A DNA stretch of 64,000 nt from Coffea arabica (GCF_036785885.1 NC_092322.1:13910466-13974465), one strand, 5' to 3'; positions 34,042 to 46,540 are shown, counted from the stretch's first letter. Made by a program: numbers and translations. The notes: generated by a model not told the origin, from the letters alone.

Positions 34042-35710
34042 CTAACGGTTCGGTAGGGCGGCACAAATTGCTGCAATTTCTTCATCGCAAGCGCAGCCTT
34101 CACATGTACTCTCCTCCACGTCATCGGCATCCATAGGCCATGAAGATGTTTTCCTCTCGTGTGTCATGGCACAACAAATGGGCGTTGGGTTTAGAAACAC
34201 AGGATTCTTGACCCATATCACTCTCAGCAGCGCTCGCAAATTTTCACGACAAAGTTTCAATCTGGATTTCTGCAACCCGCTGAGCAGTCACATGCCTCTG
34301 CGCTTTAACTCGTCGGTACCAACAAAGAGGTAAATGATTCCCAACGCATATGCAGCGTCGGGGTGGCCTGAATCGGCAGCCTCTTCGAGGCATTCCAATG
34401 CAGAGTCCAAATGCTTGTCCGAAAAATAGTCAACCTAAGCAGTGCAAGGATACTCTTGCGTCAAACTGATTGAAATAGTAACGAAAAAGTCAAAAAGTCC
34501 AGGCGGACCAATGGCAGCGGGACAAGAATTATGTAGTCATGACCAAAGCACCACAGTGATGAGTGGGGGTAAGGCTAATCTAGCTAAACTTAGACCCTAA
34601 ACTTAAATTAACCACAAAATAAAGAACTATCCATCTTAACCATTTTTGACCAAGAATAAGACGCATTCTCTTCTATGTTCAAAGTCTGATCTTTTTCACT
34701 GACAAACAGGGGCACTGTTTACCCATCAAACTCAAATTGGTATTGCCACACTGATCTATTTAATCACCTCGTGTATCTCAATTTCTCTACTGCCAGATTT
34801 GCCAAAATGTTCCTACAAATGTTCATAATGTGCAAAAAGATGGGCCGCAAATGAGCATGTATGAGGTTGTTTTCTACATTCCGAGTTTGTAAACTTTCTT
34901 TTGTAACTTTCTCTGCTACTCAGAATTCTTGAAGTTATCTTCAGAAGCACTGCTAGCCAGACAAAATTTCACATAATAGCAATTTTTTGTGAAATAAAAA
35001 AGTTGAGTAAAATGTAAAGAATTGGCAATATAGAATATTCATGTCATTGATGCTGAGATAATTCTGCCCCAATACTATGATAACATATTCTTAACCAGAC
35101 ATGAACTTCTTTTTGACCAAAAAATGTTCAGCAGAAGCAAGGCAAGCATCTATGAAGATTCAAGGTCATAAACAGGTTGTGCACGTCATCTTAAAGTATG
35201 GGTTGTATATATCTTTTGGGGGTAAAGTTTGCAGACCAAAATCAGAATGAAGTTGAAATGAAAGAGATGATGTGAGCTTAGTCTACATATTTTCAAGCAA
35301 ACGGGACATCGGCGCGATGCTTACCACGGCTTTCCGATACATCGCTTCTGAATTTTTGCATTGTCTGCACTTCTTCAGGAACCTGGATACTTTGTCGTTT
35401 TTGTGCCAGGGGACGATTTCAAACTTCTGCAGTGACACCCGCTGGTATATGGTGTCTGCGTCGGACACCTCGTTAAACAACTTACATCTGCAAAATAAGA
35501 GAAATGATCCATTAAACTCAAACGAAAAGCACATGTCAAACAAGAATAGGCCTCTTCCTGTGTGTATTAAGAGAGTATAACCAACCATAGTTTTGCGCTA
35601 AAAAGATCAGTCGAGGAAGATGATCCGACACGTGCAAGCACCTCCGATAGCACATCGGTCGGAAGGGAGAGGATGGAGGTAGTTGATTTCCATTGTTGTT
35701 GGTTGGCCAT
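34042..35710 (-). pseudogene. F-box gene of the At1g67623 type, one in-frame stop
   Basis: Exon 1 (ATG 35,710 to about 35,593) reads MANQQQWKSTTSILSL, then PTDVLSEVLARVGSSSS, the start of an F-box. Exon 2 (35,487-35,325) gives KLFNEVSDADTIYQRVS...VSRFLKKCRQCKNSEAM. Exon 3 (34,434-34,042, acceptor TGCTTAG) gives VDYFSDKHLDSALECL...AAYALGIIYLF, Sel1-like, and ends with a Cys-rich tail (CCAMTHERK...STCEGCACDEEI). F-box proteins select substrates for SCF ubiquitin ligases. TGA at 34,290-34,288 interrupts exon 3, and the exon 1/2 junction is not clean. So this captured copy is probably dead or shortened before the Cys-rich part. The intron of about 0.9 kb (34,435-35,324) is kept. Confidence 0.7.
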
Positions 35711-36289
35711 GTCCGGTTAACACCTTTTACTGCCAACAGTTGAGTGAATCCGTCAAAACCCCAACCATGGAGTAAACTTCAAACAACACGTACTTCCTAA
35801 TAAAATGCAATAACGATTAATACGGTTATATTGGAGTTCCCCAATTTCTGGGACACCGACTAACCGTAGCGAAAAACGAATAGAAATGGGACAGTGGCGC
35901 CTTCTCCTGCAACCGACGCAACATTCTGTCGTCAAAAAACAGTCATCCGAAACAATTTATTAAACCCAACAACGTATATGTCAATACGGTATAATCATTG
36001 TAGCCGTAACAATACACCGATAGCAAGGGAACATGAACAGTCAGGAAGTACACGTTCATCGTAAATTGACGGACATTCATCGCAGACCAAAGGAGCTTCG
36101 ACAGTGATAAACATTCGGAGACATACTTCGTACCTGTAATGGGTCGTCAACCAGCTTCTACAAGTCGCTAGCACAGATATGGCAGACAGGTCCGGCGGGG
36201 TAAATGGCAACCAAAAGGTCGCGTCCGATGCATATACTCCCGCTACACTGACTCCTCGTATGCTGCCACGGATGTCCCAACTGTAACCC

Positions 36290-37424
36290 ATTAATTGACA
36301 AGAGCCATAAAGAGCTGGTGTTTAGTCGCCAACTGGGGTAAAAGGCATAAAGAGCTGATGTTTATCCTCTGTAAGGGTTTTCTCTATTATAATATGCTTA
36401 TGTATTATTTTTTGTTATAAACAAATTAAATTAAAACTATAATTCAATTGAAATATGAGAGAAAATGAGTAGACGATTGTACCTGTAATGGATTGTAACT
36501 TGTATACATCCTTGTAATCATAAATCAAGAATTAATACTCTTGGGAATACAAAGGGACATCCACATTTGTAGTTGTTTCATAACAATTTTTTTTTATGTA
36601 ACTTTCACATATTTGATTTATGTTACACAGAACACATACTAGGTTTCCTTGGCCTGCTATTTAACCAAAATTTTCCTATACAGACCCGGTATGTTTCCCA
36701 TAAAAATCCGGTACAATGCATACCCTACAAACCCTGTCAATTTCGCACAAAGAGTTGGTATGTTATGCGCTATTTCTTTCTCTTTTTTGAAATAATCAAC
36801 ATACTAAATTTATGTTAAATACATAAATTTAACTTTCAGAAATTGGCGCCAAATAACTTCGTCTATTGCAGCCTAGGAGTAATAATTTTTTAATCACCTT
36901 CATTACATATTAAACTTGTGTTATTCTAGTTAAGTGTAATTACCAACCACCAGATACATTTGTCAATCAGTTAACGTACGTAAATTTAAAACGTGATATA
37001 ATAATATTTTTACGAAAGGAAAACAAATAGGTTTTGTATTTAACATAAATTAAATACGTCAAAGTTTAAAAAAAAAGGTGATTGCCCAGTATGTTATCCG
37101 TTTTGTATAGGTTTCCTCTATTACCAGTTTCTTCCATATAATTTGTTTAATTAGTTACTTATTTTATGTTAAATAGCTAACATACTAGTTGACCTAAAAT
37201 TTATGAAAATCCGCATTTTTCCTGGCACAGCAAGGGAACTCCCCAATTTTTTGTATTGTACTTACAACCCCTCAACTGTAGTAATCATTCTAATAATTTA
37301 ATCTTCTTTCAAACTTCTACCAATACAAGGACCAAAGGGGCATCCACGGAATAAAAATACCTTGTCACAGATGAAAAAAATTGTAATCAGATTTTGATTG
37401 CTGTGTTACAAAAAAACTCAAAAG
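36290..37424. other. Array remnant and AT-rich spacer
   Basis: Two cores of the 108-bp family (GCCATAAAGAGCTGGTG at 36,304 and GGCATAAAGAGCTGATG at 36,347) are followed by about 1 kb of AT-rich DNA without a gene. Confidence 0.5.
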
Positions 37425-37509
37425 TAAGGGAGGTAAGTGAAATTTTGTGAAGCTCAGTGGATGCCAGTGAAAGTATCAGAAACCTCAGGGGAGGTTTGTG
37501 ACATTATTC
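37425..37509 (-). repeat. MITE-type terminus, inverted orientation
   Basis: GGGAGGTAAGTG...AGTATCAGAAACCTCAGG...GAGGTTTGTGAC is the inverse of the GGGATAATTTCAGAAACCTC terminus seen at 26,517 and 32,893, and resembles the right arm of the element at 8,437-9,235. It may be the partner end of one of the left-type termini. Confidence 0.5.
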
Positions 37510-37713
37510 ATATTTATTATTGTATTCGTTCCGAAACATCAACTAAATAAGCAAGCAAACAAATGTGTTGACTACTGTTCGGGAAAACCTATTCCCTCCA
37601 ACCCCCCAAATTCGTGTTAAAGGACCTGTCCGTGGACACCGTGGGAAGGCAGTGTCCTTGTGTTTGGCAGGGATAAAGTTAGGCGGTGTACCGGAGGAGA
37701 TTAACCTTTGCGA

Positions 37714-38136
37714 ATGGCTTCTTCCTCTTCGGCCGAATCGGCCAATAGCACGGTCTGGCCTACATTATATTGTAATTGTGGTCGAAGCTGTGCAGTTCGT
37801 GCTGTCTGGAAGTCTGAAGCAAACAGGGGGCGCCACTACTATCGCTGCGCTAACGCCGTGGTAAGTTCTTCGGTATAACTGATACTACAAATATTTCGGA
37901 TTGCTAAGGTAGTTGTATTGCAGAGGCCCTGTCGAACGTTCATTGGCTGGTGTGATGAGTTTGCAAGAGCAACGGGGTTTCAAGTTCCCGATCCCGCCCC
38001 CGTCACCAATACATCCGCGGCAGAGGTGTCTGCCGTCATACATGAACTCAGAAGCATGCAAAGGAACGTGACGATCCTTAACATTGCTGTGGTAGCTGTG
38101 GTGGCGGTTGTCCTTGTTCTGGTTCTGAAACCGTGA
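37714..38136 (+). CDS. Small GRF-type zinc-finger protein with C-terminal membrane anchor
   Basis: Two exons: 37,714-37,860 (donor GTG/GTAAGT) and 37,924-38,136 (acceptor TATTGCAG), 119 residues. Residues about 18-63 carry the GRF zinc-ribbon pattern: YCNCGRSCAVRAVW, NRGRHYYRC, then after the intron RPCRTFIGWCDEF. The C-terminus has a run of about 17 small hydrophobic residues (IAVVAVVAVVLVLVL) ending KP, a likely single membrane span. Plants have many such short GRF-TM proteins of unknown role, often near transposons. Both exons are open and the splice sites are good, so it may be functional. GRF domains bind single-stranded nucleic acid in larger proteins; I infer nothing firmer here. Confidence 0.75.
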
Positions 38137-38262
38137 ATTAATGTGTTGCCGTTGATTGCATTCCCTCCGAACCCCCCCCTGTACAGTACTGGACTATGGT
38201 GTCCATAAGGATAGAATGGGCATTTAGGCTCGTTTAAAGGGTCTTGTAATTTTGGTTGCTGG

Positions 38263-38766
38263 ATGAAAAGGCATTGCCTTTTGTCCATCCGTTGTAAACC
38301 GGTGGTTGCCGCATGTGCGACTAAGTTGGCCCAACCGACGGAGTGTTACTGTGTAAATGGTGATTTTGCGTTATATAACATACTAGGTTTCCGTATTTGG
38401 TTTTTGTTTACATTGTGCATTATGTGGTTTTCCGAAATGCATGTTCCCTTTGTCCCCCGAAATGTCTGTGCGGATGACGTACTAGGGATCATTGATTCAT
38501 CGATGAACAACATTAGTCACTGCGATGGCAACCGCTGCGTTGTTAAGTATGAACTTCAGCTTAGTCAGCCAACTGAACACCCTGAAGCTTACGTACAACC
38601 AATTGGGATGTGGCACAGAATTGTGTTGTTTTATCACAGCGAAATGTGTGGAGTTGAACGACGAAACAACTTCTTACTTATATATTTCGATTTAAGTACC
38701 TCCGCTTACATATCCGACAAACGGTGCACTCCTAATTTTCACGCCTTGCATATTATCATCCCCTAA
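38263..38766 (+). CDS. Hypothetical protein, 167 residues
   Basis: An open frame downstream of the GRF gene on the same strand. One hydrophobic stretch (IWFLFTLCIMWF, residues about 45-56) could cross a membrane. The rest is polar with several Cys and His. I recognise no domain. It may be an exon of a larger captured gene or a chance open frame in relatively GC-balanced cargo DNA. Confidence 0.35.
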   Translation: MKRHCLLSIRCKPVVAACATKLAQPTECYCVNGDFALYNILGFRIWFLFTLCIMWFSEMHVPFVPRNVCADDVLGIIDSSMNNISHCDGNRCVVKYELQLSQPTEHPEAYVQPIGMWHRIVLFYHSEMCGVERRNNFLLIYFDLSTSAYISDKRCTPNFHALHIIIP

Positions 38767-38907
38767 CCCCTACCCTTCATACGCTTACAATCAAAACCAT
38801 GCATGGTACGTCCAACAACAGCAAGGGCCATGAACAAGAAACCACCCACCATCCAAATATGATGTTGAACAAAAAAATTAAAAGCACACCGTTGTACCTG
38901 CGACCGT

Positions 38908-39468
38908 TCACTCGAAACGCTCCACAATAAGACCAAACATAGGGTTTAACGAGGCAACCGTGGTAGCTACCCTGAGAAAACTGCGGTATTTTTTGCGCCG
39001 CACAGTGAGGAGAAGGCTGTCAATAGCATCTCTGTCTTCAAACGTGATCTCTACAGCTGATGGATTCCAGGAAATGATTGCGGTGTGAAGGTTATCTGCA
39101 ATGGCAACGTTGCGTGTCATACTGACGGGATACCCCTGTTCAGCCAGAAACCGTGTTACAGACCAGTCTTGAAAGTTGGCGCCAAATAGGATCCACACGT
39201 CCGTATGGAGCAGGGGTTTTACCCCGAGGAAATGTGCAACAAATTCCTCCTTGCCCACAAACCAGGCATTGTAGGTCATGATGTAAAACGCCTTCAGGTT
39301 CTGCATAAGGGGGAGTGGACGACGGCGCCACTTGACCAGCGACCGGAATACTTCCTCGTTCGCAATGGGGTTGCGAACGGGGATGCAAGACACCAGCATC
39401 GACTGCGGAAACTCCGCTCCGGGAAACCTGTCTAACCGAACCAGCGCTTCCTCAACGATCCACTTCAC
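38908..39468 (-). CDS. Hypothetical protein, 186 residues
   Basis: An open frame starting MKWIVEEALVRLDRFP, with WILFGANFQDWSVTRF in the middle and a basic patch (TVRRKKYRSFLR) near the end. Coding-looking sequence continues upstream in another frame (about 39,560-39,470: WHLDDFLKYMSSTTEA), so this is probably the 3' part of a longer gene with a frame break. Convergent with the preceding plus-strand ORF. I do not recognise the family; it may be a transposon-borne protein. Confidence 0.4.
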   Translation of the reverse strand: MKWIVEEALVRLDRFPGAEFPQSMLVSCIPVRNPIANEEVFRSLVKWRRRPLPLMQNLKAFYIMTYNAWFVGKEEFVAHFLGVKPLLHTDVWILFGANFQDWSVTRFLAEQGYPVSMTRNVAIADNLHTAIISWNPSAVEITFEDRDAIDSLLLTVRRKKYRSFLRVATTVASLNPMFGLIVERFE

Positions 39469-39929
39469 TCCAATGTGGTGAAGTGGTAAGACCTCATCTT
39501 AAAAGTAGCCGACCATGCCTCCGTTGTTGAGGACATGTATTTCAGGAAGTCGTCCAAGTGCCATGAGTCAGTCTGCAAAAGCATTATGTTACATGAACTC
39601 AGATGGTCGGTTCAGGGGTTACAACATACAGAACGAAGCGAATCTTTCGTATAGTTACATGTTACAGGTGGTAAAGAAAGATGCGAACCTTATAGAACGT
39701 GGCTGTAGAAGCTGAAGCGGCATGCAATAGCGAAGGCTGTTGTGCGAAACCAATGCGGGGCTGAATGGGCATGCAAGGAAGATGTTTAGTTGTGTGAAAC
39801 TTTTATAGGAGGAGAAATGGATGACGGAGCTGAGTTTAAATGGAGGAGATTGCAGTGCATCGACTGAGTGGTTAACAGCAGTTTGGCCTCTATAATGATT
39901 CCTTTTCCGGACTACGGTTAACCAACCAA

Positions 39930-40600
39930 AGTTAGGTTAGTGCGATAATAAGTCACAGTTGGCATTGCATCTAAATTTTTATTTGGGATAAATACAAGAA
40001 CCAAATCGCATGGATATTTCTGAATTGCACTACTCCGCTGTAGAAGACCAGCTGTGGACGGGTTCGGTAGGGATATGAGAACAGATGACCCATTAACGTA
40101 AACAGACATGTTTTTACGAAAACAATAATAACAATGATTTTTCGAAGAAAATACCAGCCTTTTATGTGTTTCCGCCATTACAACAACAGGGTACACGGAT
40201 GTCCCTTCTACAAAAACATTTGGTCGAATAACAATGCAACCGTTTTCGAAGAAAATAGCAGCTGGATGAAAAGCATTCCTCCATTACAACAAAAGAGTAC
40301 CCATTGTTCCATACACAAGAACAATGGAAGGGATAAAAAAAAACATTTTTTGAATAAAACACCAGCTCTTATAGAATTCGGAGTATCGTCCCTCTAAATT
40401 AATTTTAGAAGGTTAAAAGACCAGCTCTTTAAGTAGTTCCTACTGCAGTAAGTGTTGACTACCCGTTTTCCGAAAACACGTTATGAAGTTGGGATAACAT
40501 AAAATGCCAGGCAGTTCTCGCATAAAATACCGGCCATACTTGGCTTTCCTCCATTCAAGTCAACAAATATGTTTCCTAATCTAGGTCGAATGGGGCCATG
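39930..40600 (-). repeat. Array of about 105-bp tandem repeats, inverted orientation
   Basis: Units are the inverse of the family at 25.6-26.3 kb: the core appears as ACCAGCTCTT or variants near 40,150, 40,258, 40,362, 40,424 and 40,530, with inverse GTTTTC and GAGTACCC segments between. This is the only clear inverted array in the element. Confidence 0.7.
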
Positions 40601-43600
40601 CAAGAGACATTTTTTTTTATCAGTTACTGTATCTTTTCCTCTCTATGTTGGATGGGAGCCTATGGAAGCGGTAGTACGAGTTAGTGGGTTAATAAGACCC
40701 AACTAGGTTCAACAACTGGTGTAAGGCACAGCTGTTTTATTTTTTAAGGCCGCATAAAATTTGGCTCCGGTGATCATACGAGCCACATGGCTTACAAGGA
40801 GCTCATGTTAGACAGCAAAATTGCCTCGCTTGGTGTGTGCGGTTGGAGAAGCCTTCACAATGGAGCTCATGACAAGACTGGCGCCAGTCTTGCTTATTAG
40901 ACAAGCCTTGACAGAGTTGTACGGTTGGCAGATGAAGAACGGTCGAACGTCAAAGTTGGCCCAGCTTTAACTCACATTCCAATGTCAGATTTCTTAGTTT
41001 TTCAATGACTACTGAGCATGGCCCTTCACATATGCTTTGGGGTGGAACACTGGCGCCTGGCGGACGAAATCGCCATTGGACTATGGCGAAAGGACGAAAC
41101 CATTTCCCCCCCTTCAAATTTAGTCCGATATTTACTCGCCATATGCACTGTGCAACACATCAGCAAATTCTTTTTCTTTACATTTGATAAACGTAAGTGT
41201 TAGTATTTCACATTTCGCACCTTGTGCAGATTAGCGAAAGACTTAAAGAGTTGGGTTCATTGGTGAAATGGGTTTCTGTAACACAGATGTTTGCAAGGGT
41301 AGAATGAGGGATGTTGTTCATTTTACTTTGTCATGGTCCCCAACGAGTTGACTCCGTAAATTGAAATTTACAAATTCGCCTGCTCAATCAAAAAAAAAAG
41401 TTTCATTATGCTCCTTAATTATCCAATTAACACGTTCTAGGCCCGGGATTGTATTGAAAATGAAAATAATAATTTTACATCTTTTTATATTGTGGTACGG
41501 AATAATAAATAAAATATATATACAGAAAATTTGAAATAAGTGATGCATGGCATGCTTAAAAAAATGTAATGTATAATGATTTCGGGTCAACCCGTGGTGA
41601 CCCGACATGACCGATTTACGAATTAAAACTAATTTAATAAACACATCTTCATTTTCTTCTTCGTTTATCATGGTACAACTCTCACTAAATATGCGAAGTT
41701 GGTTTGAAGTTGACAAGTGGAAGGGTAAATAATAGGAAAGCATTGTCAAACTTATTAGTAACAGAAAAAACTTAGCTGTTAATATTTGTAGAAGTTAACT
41801 TAATCATCTTAAATAAAAGAATATTGTTAAACTAGCAAATAAAAGGGAAATAATGTCATGCATTTAAAAGATCAAGAAACATGGCAGTATTAAAATCCAA
41901 AGTAGTGCGTACAATAGTGTCATAAAACTAATATTGGTATGGAAAGAATTTAAAAATGGTACCATTAGAGAACATTATAGATCGGTACAGAGAGATTATA
42001 CACTCCACATTCAAAAAAGTAACATTATACTTTAAGAGAAAGATTCATATTTCTTCTACTTTTAATGTCTCTTTTGGGTATATACTATTTGATAATTTTT
42101 TTTGTCATTTTTTGCGTCTTCATCCGCAACATTTGCTTATTGGTTTTCTCACCTATTTCTTCTTCATCTGACTTTCTTTTTTGCCCAAAAGAGGTATGTG
42201 ATGCTGTGAAAATTTTTCACCAAATCTAAACAAACAATTTTTTAGTGTTTTATTTTATATTTTTCCTGTCACTACTTTTTGATATTTTAATTTTTGGGAA
42301 AATAATAAACTAAGGTTGACAACAAGACGAGTGGTGATTACATGAACAATTTTTAGGCTAACAATGAAAGAATTGTAACTACTTTTCCCTCATAAAATAA
42401 ATAACACCATTATGCAGATTACCAACCCTTTTTTTTAAAAATTGTTATTTGATAATAGGGTGATAGTACTACAATAGAGGACAACAAAATCTAATAAATG
42501 AAAATCGAAGGTAAACGAGGATCAAGAAGAAAAAAATGATGCTTATTAAATTAAAAAATAATCATAATCTCTTAATTTATGGATAGGTAATTATATTTTA
42601 ATTTATATAAAGTTTATTAATTGTGAAAATTGCTTACAAAATGGATAAGGTGGATGACGTGTAAAATAATTGTTAGGGCTAGCGATTTAGAATTCGAAGA
42701 TAATATTTTATATCTCTTCATTCAACATTTTCAATCACTAGCTTGTATCCATGATAGGTAGTTAATTTTCATGGTTTTACTTTTAGCAAATGATAGTTTC
42801 GACATAAAAGAAGTGCAAAATTATATTTCAGAATCTTTTACTTAAACTGGTTCTATATGACTTACTCTTATCCTTTTCTATTGCCCATAATGATAGATAA
42901 TGTAATTAGAGTTTGAGCTGATTGTTAGGCATAGAAATGGACACGTCATTACTTTTTGGCTAAAGAAGTTAATCATATTTTGTTCATTTGACTAGCTAAA
43001 ACAATTGCAGTTTTCAAAGGAATGCATTTGGCGGTGGAAGTTAGTATTGAGGCTTTCAGCTTAGAGTGTCACTCTACAAAATATTATTACAAAATTCAAT
43101 TTTGATTAAGAACACATATTTGCAATCAAACTAATTGTTGGATTTCAAATTGCATATGTAGATTTACAAATATGCCAATTCATGTTTTCATTTAAACTTG
43201 CTATACATATTCTATAACTATTTCGTTAGATAATGTTTTCATCTATTTGTAATGCTATTAGACATGATTTAAATGGATAGATTAACTCGCTATTTCTCTC
43301 AAAAAACAAACAAAAATATGCAAGTTTGTAATTTTTTTTTTTATGTTGGAGATAGTGATAGGTTTTTTGTGGCTTTGTATATAGTTTCTAATTATTAAAA
43401 TTTTGGAAACATTAGCGCTACTCTTCATTTAATTACAACTAAAACTATGCTACTATTAAACGGATAATGCACTCATAATGGATTCCCCATCTTTTCTGGG
43501 TTGGTATCATTACGTACACATAATATTGGTTAAAATTTCTTTTTCCAAATATGATATACTTGGGTTAACTTTATATATGAAATTTCTTTTCACAGCAAAT

Positions 43601-44518
43601 TGTAATTGTTTTTATACTTATTATTTTTCCTATATTTCTATTCATTATGTACTTTAACATTTGTTGCTATGTATTTAACTAATGTTGTACACGTCCCTGG
43701 CTGTGCGTTGCACAGCCGAGTACCTCTACTATGAAATTATGTGGAATGTTATTTTGATTTCAAATATTAACCCGTGTCACATAGTAGTGTCATTGGAGCT
43801 GTGGCAACCCGTATTCGTTTATCGTCCGGACCATCCATTACAGGTTGCTTTTCAATTTTAGCTGTTAATGTCCCAAAATTGCGGTTTGTGTTTTTAAATT
43901 CAAAATTTTTCATCTTTTCTTTCTAATCCCCAATTTCCCCCTTGCTATAATGAAACGTTCGGAGACATTTAATTGCTTACGACGCGCAGGTTGGCCACCT
44001 GTTTCCTTAGGCGTCCAAGTAAAACTGAAAGGCCAATGAAAACATGCTTAGCACACGCGCCGTCCGTCACTGTAACACATATTTCCCAATGTGCAACCCT
44101 ACTTAGAAAGTACAAGGGCATTGCACGCCCAACCTGGCCACAGCCGTTCAAATTTCTCGCGAAGAAAGACGCCTACGCACCTACAAGGCCGCAACACTTA
44201 ACGGCAAAGCTGTTCATAATCGCGGGTGGGGCGACAGGGATTTTGTGATAGGCTGCGCCGTCACAATATTCGTCCAAAATCCAACTCCAACAGCCGTGCG
44301 ATGGGCAGGCTCCATCGCTACCGGCCACCGCGTGATGAAGAACACTCGCAAGAACTGCTGGTTGATCGGAAAAATCACATATCACACATTTTCCTTGCAC
44401 AGGGGGTAAATGTTGCAGAATCAATGTCCACAATTACTTGTGCTTATTTTGCCCTAACTCCTCATTTGGTTTATACATACATATAAATGGCTGAATTGGT
44501 TCTACATTAATGCACAGG
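40601..44518. other. Long stretch without a recognisable gene
   Basis: 40.6-41.2 kb is moderately GC-balanced with short open frames on the plus strand (41,005-41,203) and no domain. One array-like core (TTAAAGAGTTGGG) lies near 41,240. 41.4-43.7 kb is strongly AT-rich. At 43,704-43,722 a perfect 8-bp-stem hairpin (GGCTGTGC-GTT-GCACAGCC) stands out. 43.9-44.45 kb has short open frames that might be upstream exons of the PMD gene; I cannot show it. Confidence 0.4.
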
Positions 44519-46540
44519 AAGTCTATTCAATTTATCCTAGAGGGTCGTCAGTCGAAATTATGGAGTGGTGGAAGAGGCTGCCTCGTAAGGTGGCCGCGAA
44601 AGTTGTTAGTGCTGGGTTTGGGGATTTTCTGAGCCACTTGCCCCTGGCCGATAGGGATAGGAAGTTGCCTGTCGCACTTGCGGAGCGATGGTGGGACTCA
44701 ACAAACTCCTTCCACTTGCCTTTCGGAGAGATGACACTGACACCCTTGGACTTCACCTGTATAACCGGTGTTGCAGTGGGAGGCTTGCCCATTCCGTGGG
44801 ATTACAATGTTAGGGAAAATGCCAATTACATCAAGGAGCAATTGGGTTGGGTGCCAACTTTTGCTTCTGCCGGTGCCATCAGAGTTACCGATATATTGTC
44901 ATTCTACAAAGACAAGGCGATTGACGAGAACGACGACGTCCAGCTGGCACATCTGACTAGAGCTTTCTTTCTACACATGCTTGGCCGCACTTTACTTAGC
45001 AACACGGCCGAAACAATTAACCTGTGCTGTCTGCCTGCGCTGGAGGACGTAGATCGTATAGGGGATTATAACTGGGGAGGGGCGGGGATGGCAACCTTGT
45101 ACAGATTTATGTCCGCCGTCTCCCGACGCCTGACGAAAAGCCTTGGCGGCTACAGCTTCGTTTGGGAGGTAAGTCCAGAATTGCCTTCACTCTGTGTCAA
45201 TTCGACATTTCCATGTTCCGTTACATAAACTTTTCTGTCAGTTAGTGTTCATCTCCAACGGTGGACATAATTTGTACGACCACGTATAGGTGTGGGCTTA
45301 TGAAATTCTTCAGTTAAATCCGTATAAACTGAAACAGGACGAGAGGGACATATTGCCCACAATGTGGCGATGGTGCTCGTGTAATAGAGCCAACCGACAA
45401 TCACCGTCTACGGTCGAACATTTTCGCCGCGCAATTGACACCATTAACCCGGAAGACGTTAGTTCCCGTACTTAGAACATCCATTAGTTTCTACCGCTGA
45501 AGTGTTATTTTGATGTTATGAATTTGTTCCGCCTGTTGAACAAATCAAAGGTACTTACGCTTGTTAATTGTGTGTCATAGGTCAACTGGCTGCCCTTCCC
45601 TGCAATGGCATTGCCGAGTCGGTATCTCAAATCCAAGGAACTAACTGCAACGAGATTGCTTTTGGATGGCCCCATGGGAAGATTTTACTACCTGGGCGAG
45701 AGGGTTATTAGGCAGGTGTATGCAGGTGTATGTGCAAAGCAACCTCCCCATCGGCCATCAGATATGTACAGCACTGATACAATTTCGGGAAACAGGCTAC
45801 ATGATGTGCTTCATGGACTGCCCATTGCAAGCCTATACCCTGATCCCCCTCCATATGCTACGTATGACGAGTTTGTGCGCAGCAGGCTAATGAAACCAAT
45901 GACTTCCTCCACGTTGGCACCCAGTGGGAAGGAGTGCGTAATTCATATGTGTGACCAGTTGCCACTAAGTGAGGCTACAACACCGTCACTGAAACATCCA
46001 ATTAATTACCCTCCCTGGTCTGTTTTGTGCATACAAACTGATGGATCACTGGAGCAAGAGGGCATTCACAGAGTTGGTGGTGATGTAATAGGGTTGCCTC
46101 TTCCATGTGCTGTTGGTGATGTGGTATGGCATTCTTCGTATTGTACTTCACCCGCCATTTAATTTGCGCAATTTGTGTTAATACACCCATTTGTTTCCGC
46201 TTAGGTGCCTAGACACTGGTACGAGGACCTGCTTGTTCAGTGCATGGGCCTGAGAAAGAAAATCTTAGAAAAAAGTGCAGAAATATTTCGTTTGGCATCC
46301 AATGTGTCGGACAACTCACAAGTGCTGGACCAAAGGCTACGTCAAATACAGGTAATTTTGGAAACTGCATTCAAGCTCCAAAAGGCGACAGGGAAACGCT
46401 GCCTTCGCGGTGGAGTTGGTGGACGGGAATCATGTGTTTGTAAGCGTCCGAACACAAGTGCCGGGACGCAGACATTTACGGATGAGCTTGGTAGAGGCAA
46501 AGCTCACGAATGTCAGGGAATTCATAATGCCAAAGACTGA
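44519..46540 (+). CDS. Plant mobile domain (PMD) protein, four exons
   Basis: Exon borders: 44,519 (acceptor CACAG) to 45,168 (donor GGAG/GTAAG), 45,290-45,457, 45,581 to about 46,162, and 46,205-46,540. Exon 1 encodes the core of the PMD fold (MEWWKRLPRKVAAKVV; WDSTNSFHLPFGEMTL; CITGVAVGGLPIPWD; YNWGGAGMATLYRFMS). Exon 2 gives VWAYEILQLNPYK and exon 3 VNWLPFPAMALPSRYL. Exon 4 is a coiled-coil-like tail (LRKKILEKSAEIFRLA). PMD proteins occur both in host genes (MAIL1/MAIN type, heterochromatin silencing) and in plant transposons; their biochemical role is unsettled. First in-frame ATG is 44,560; an earlier exon may exist. No internal stop is seen in exons 1-3. The end of exon 3 is uncertain. 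Confidence 0.78.
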
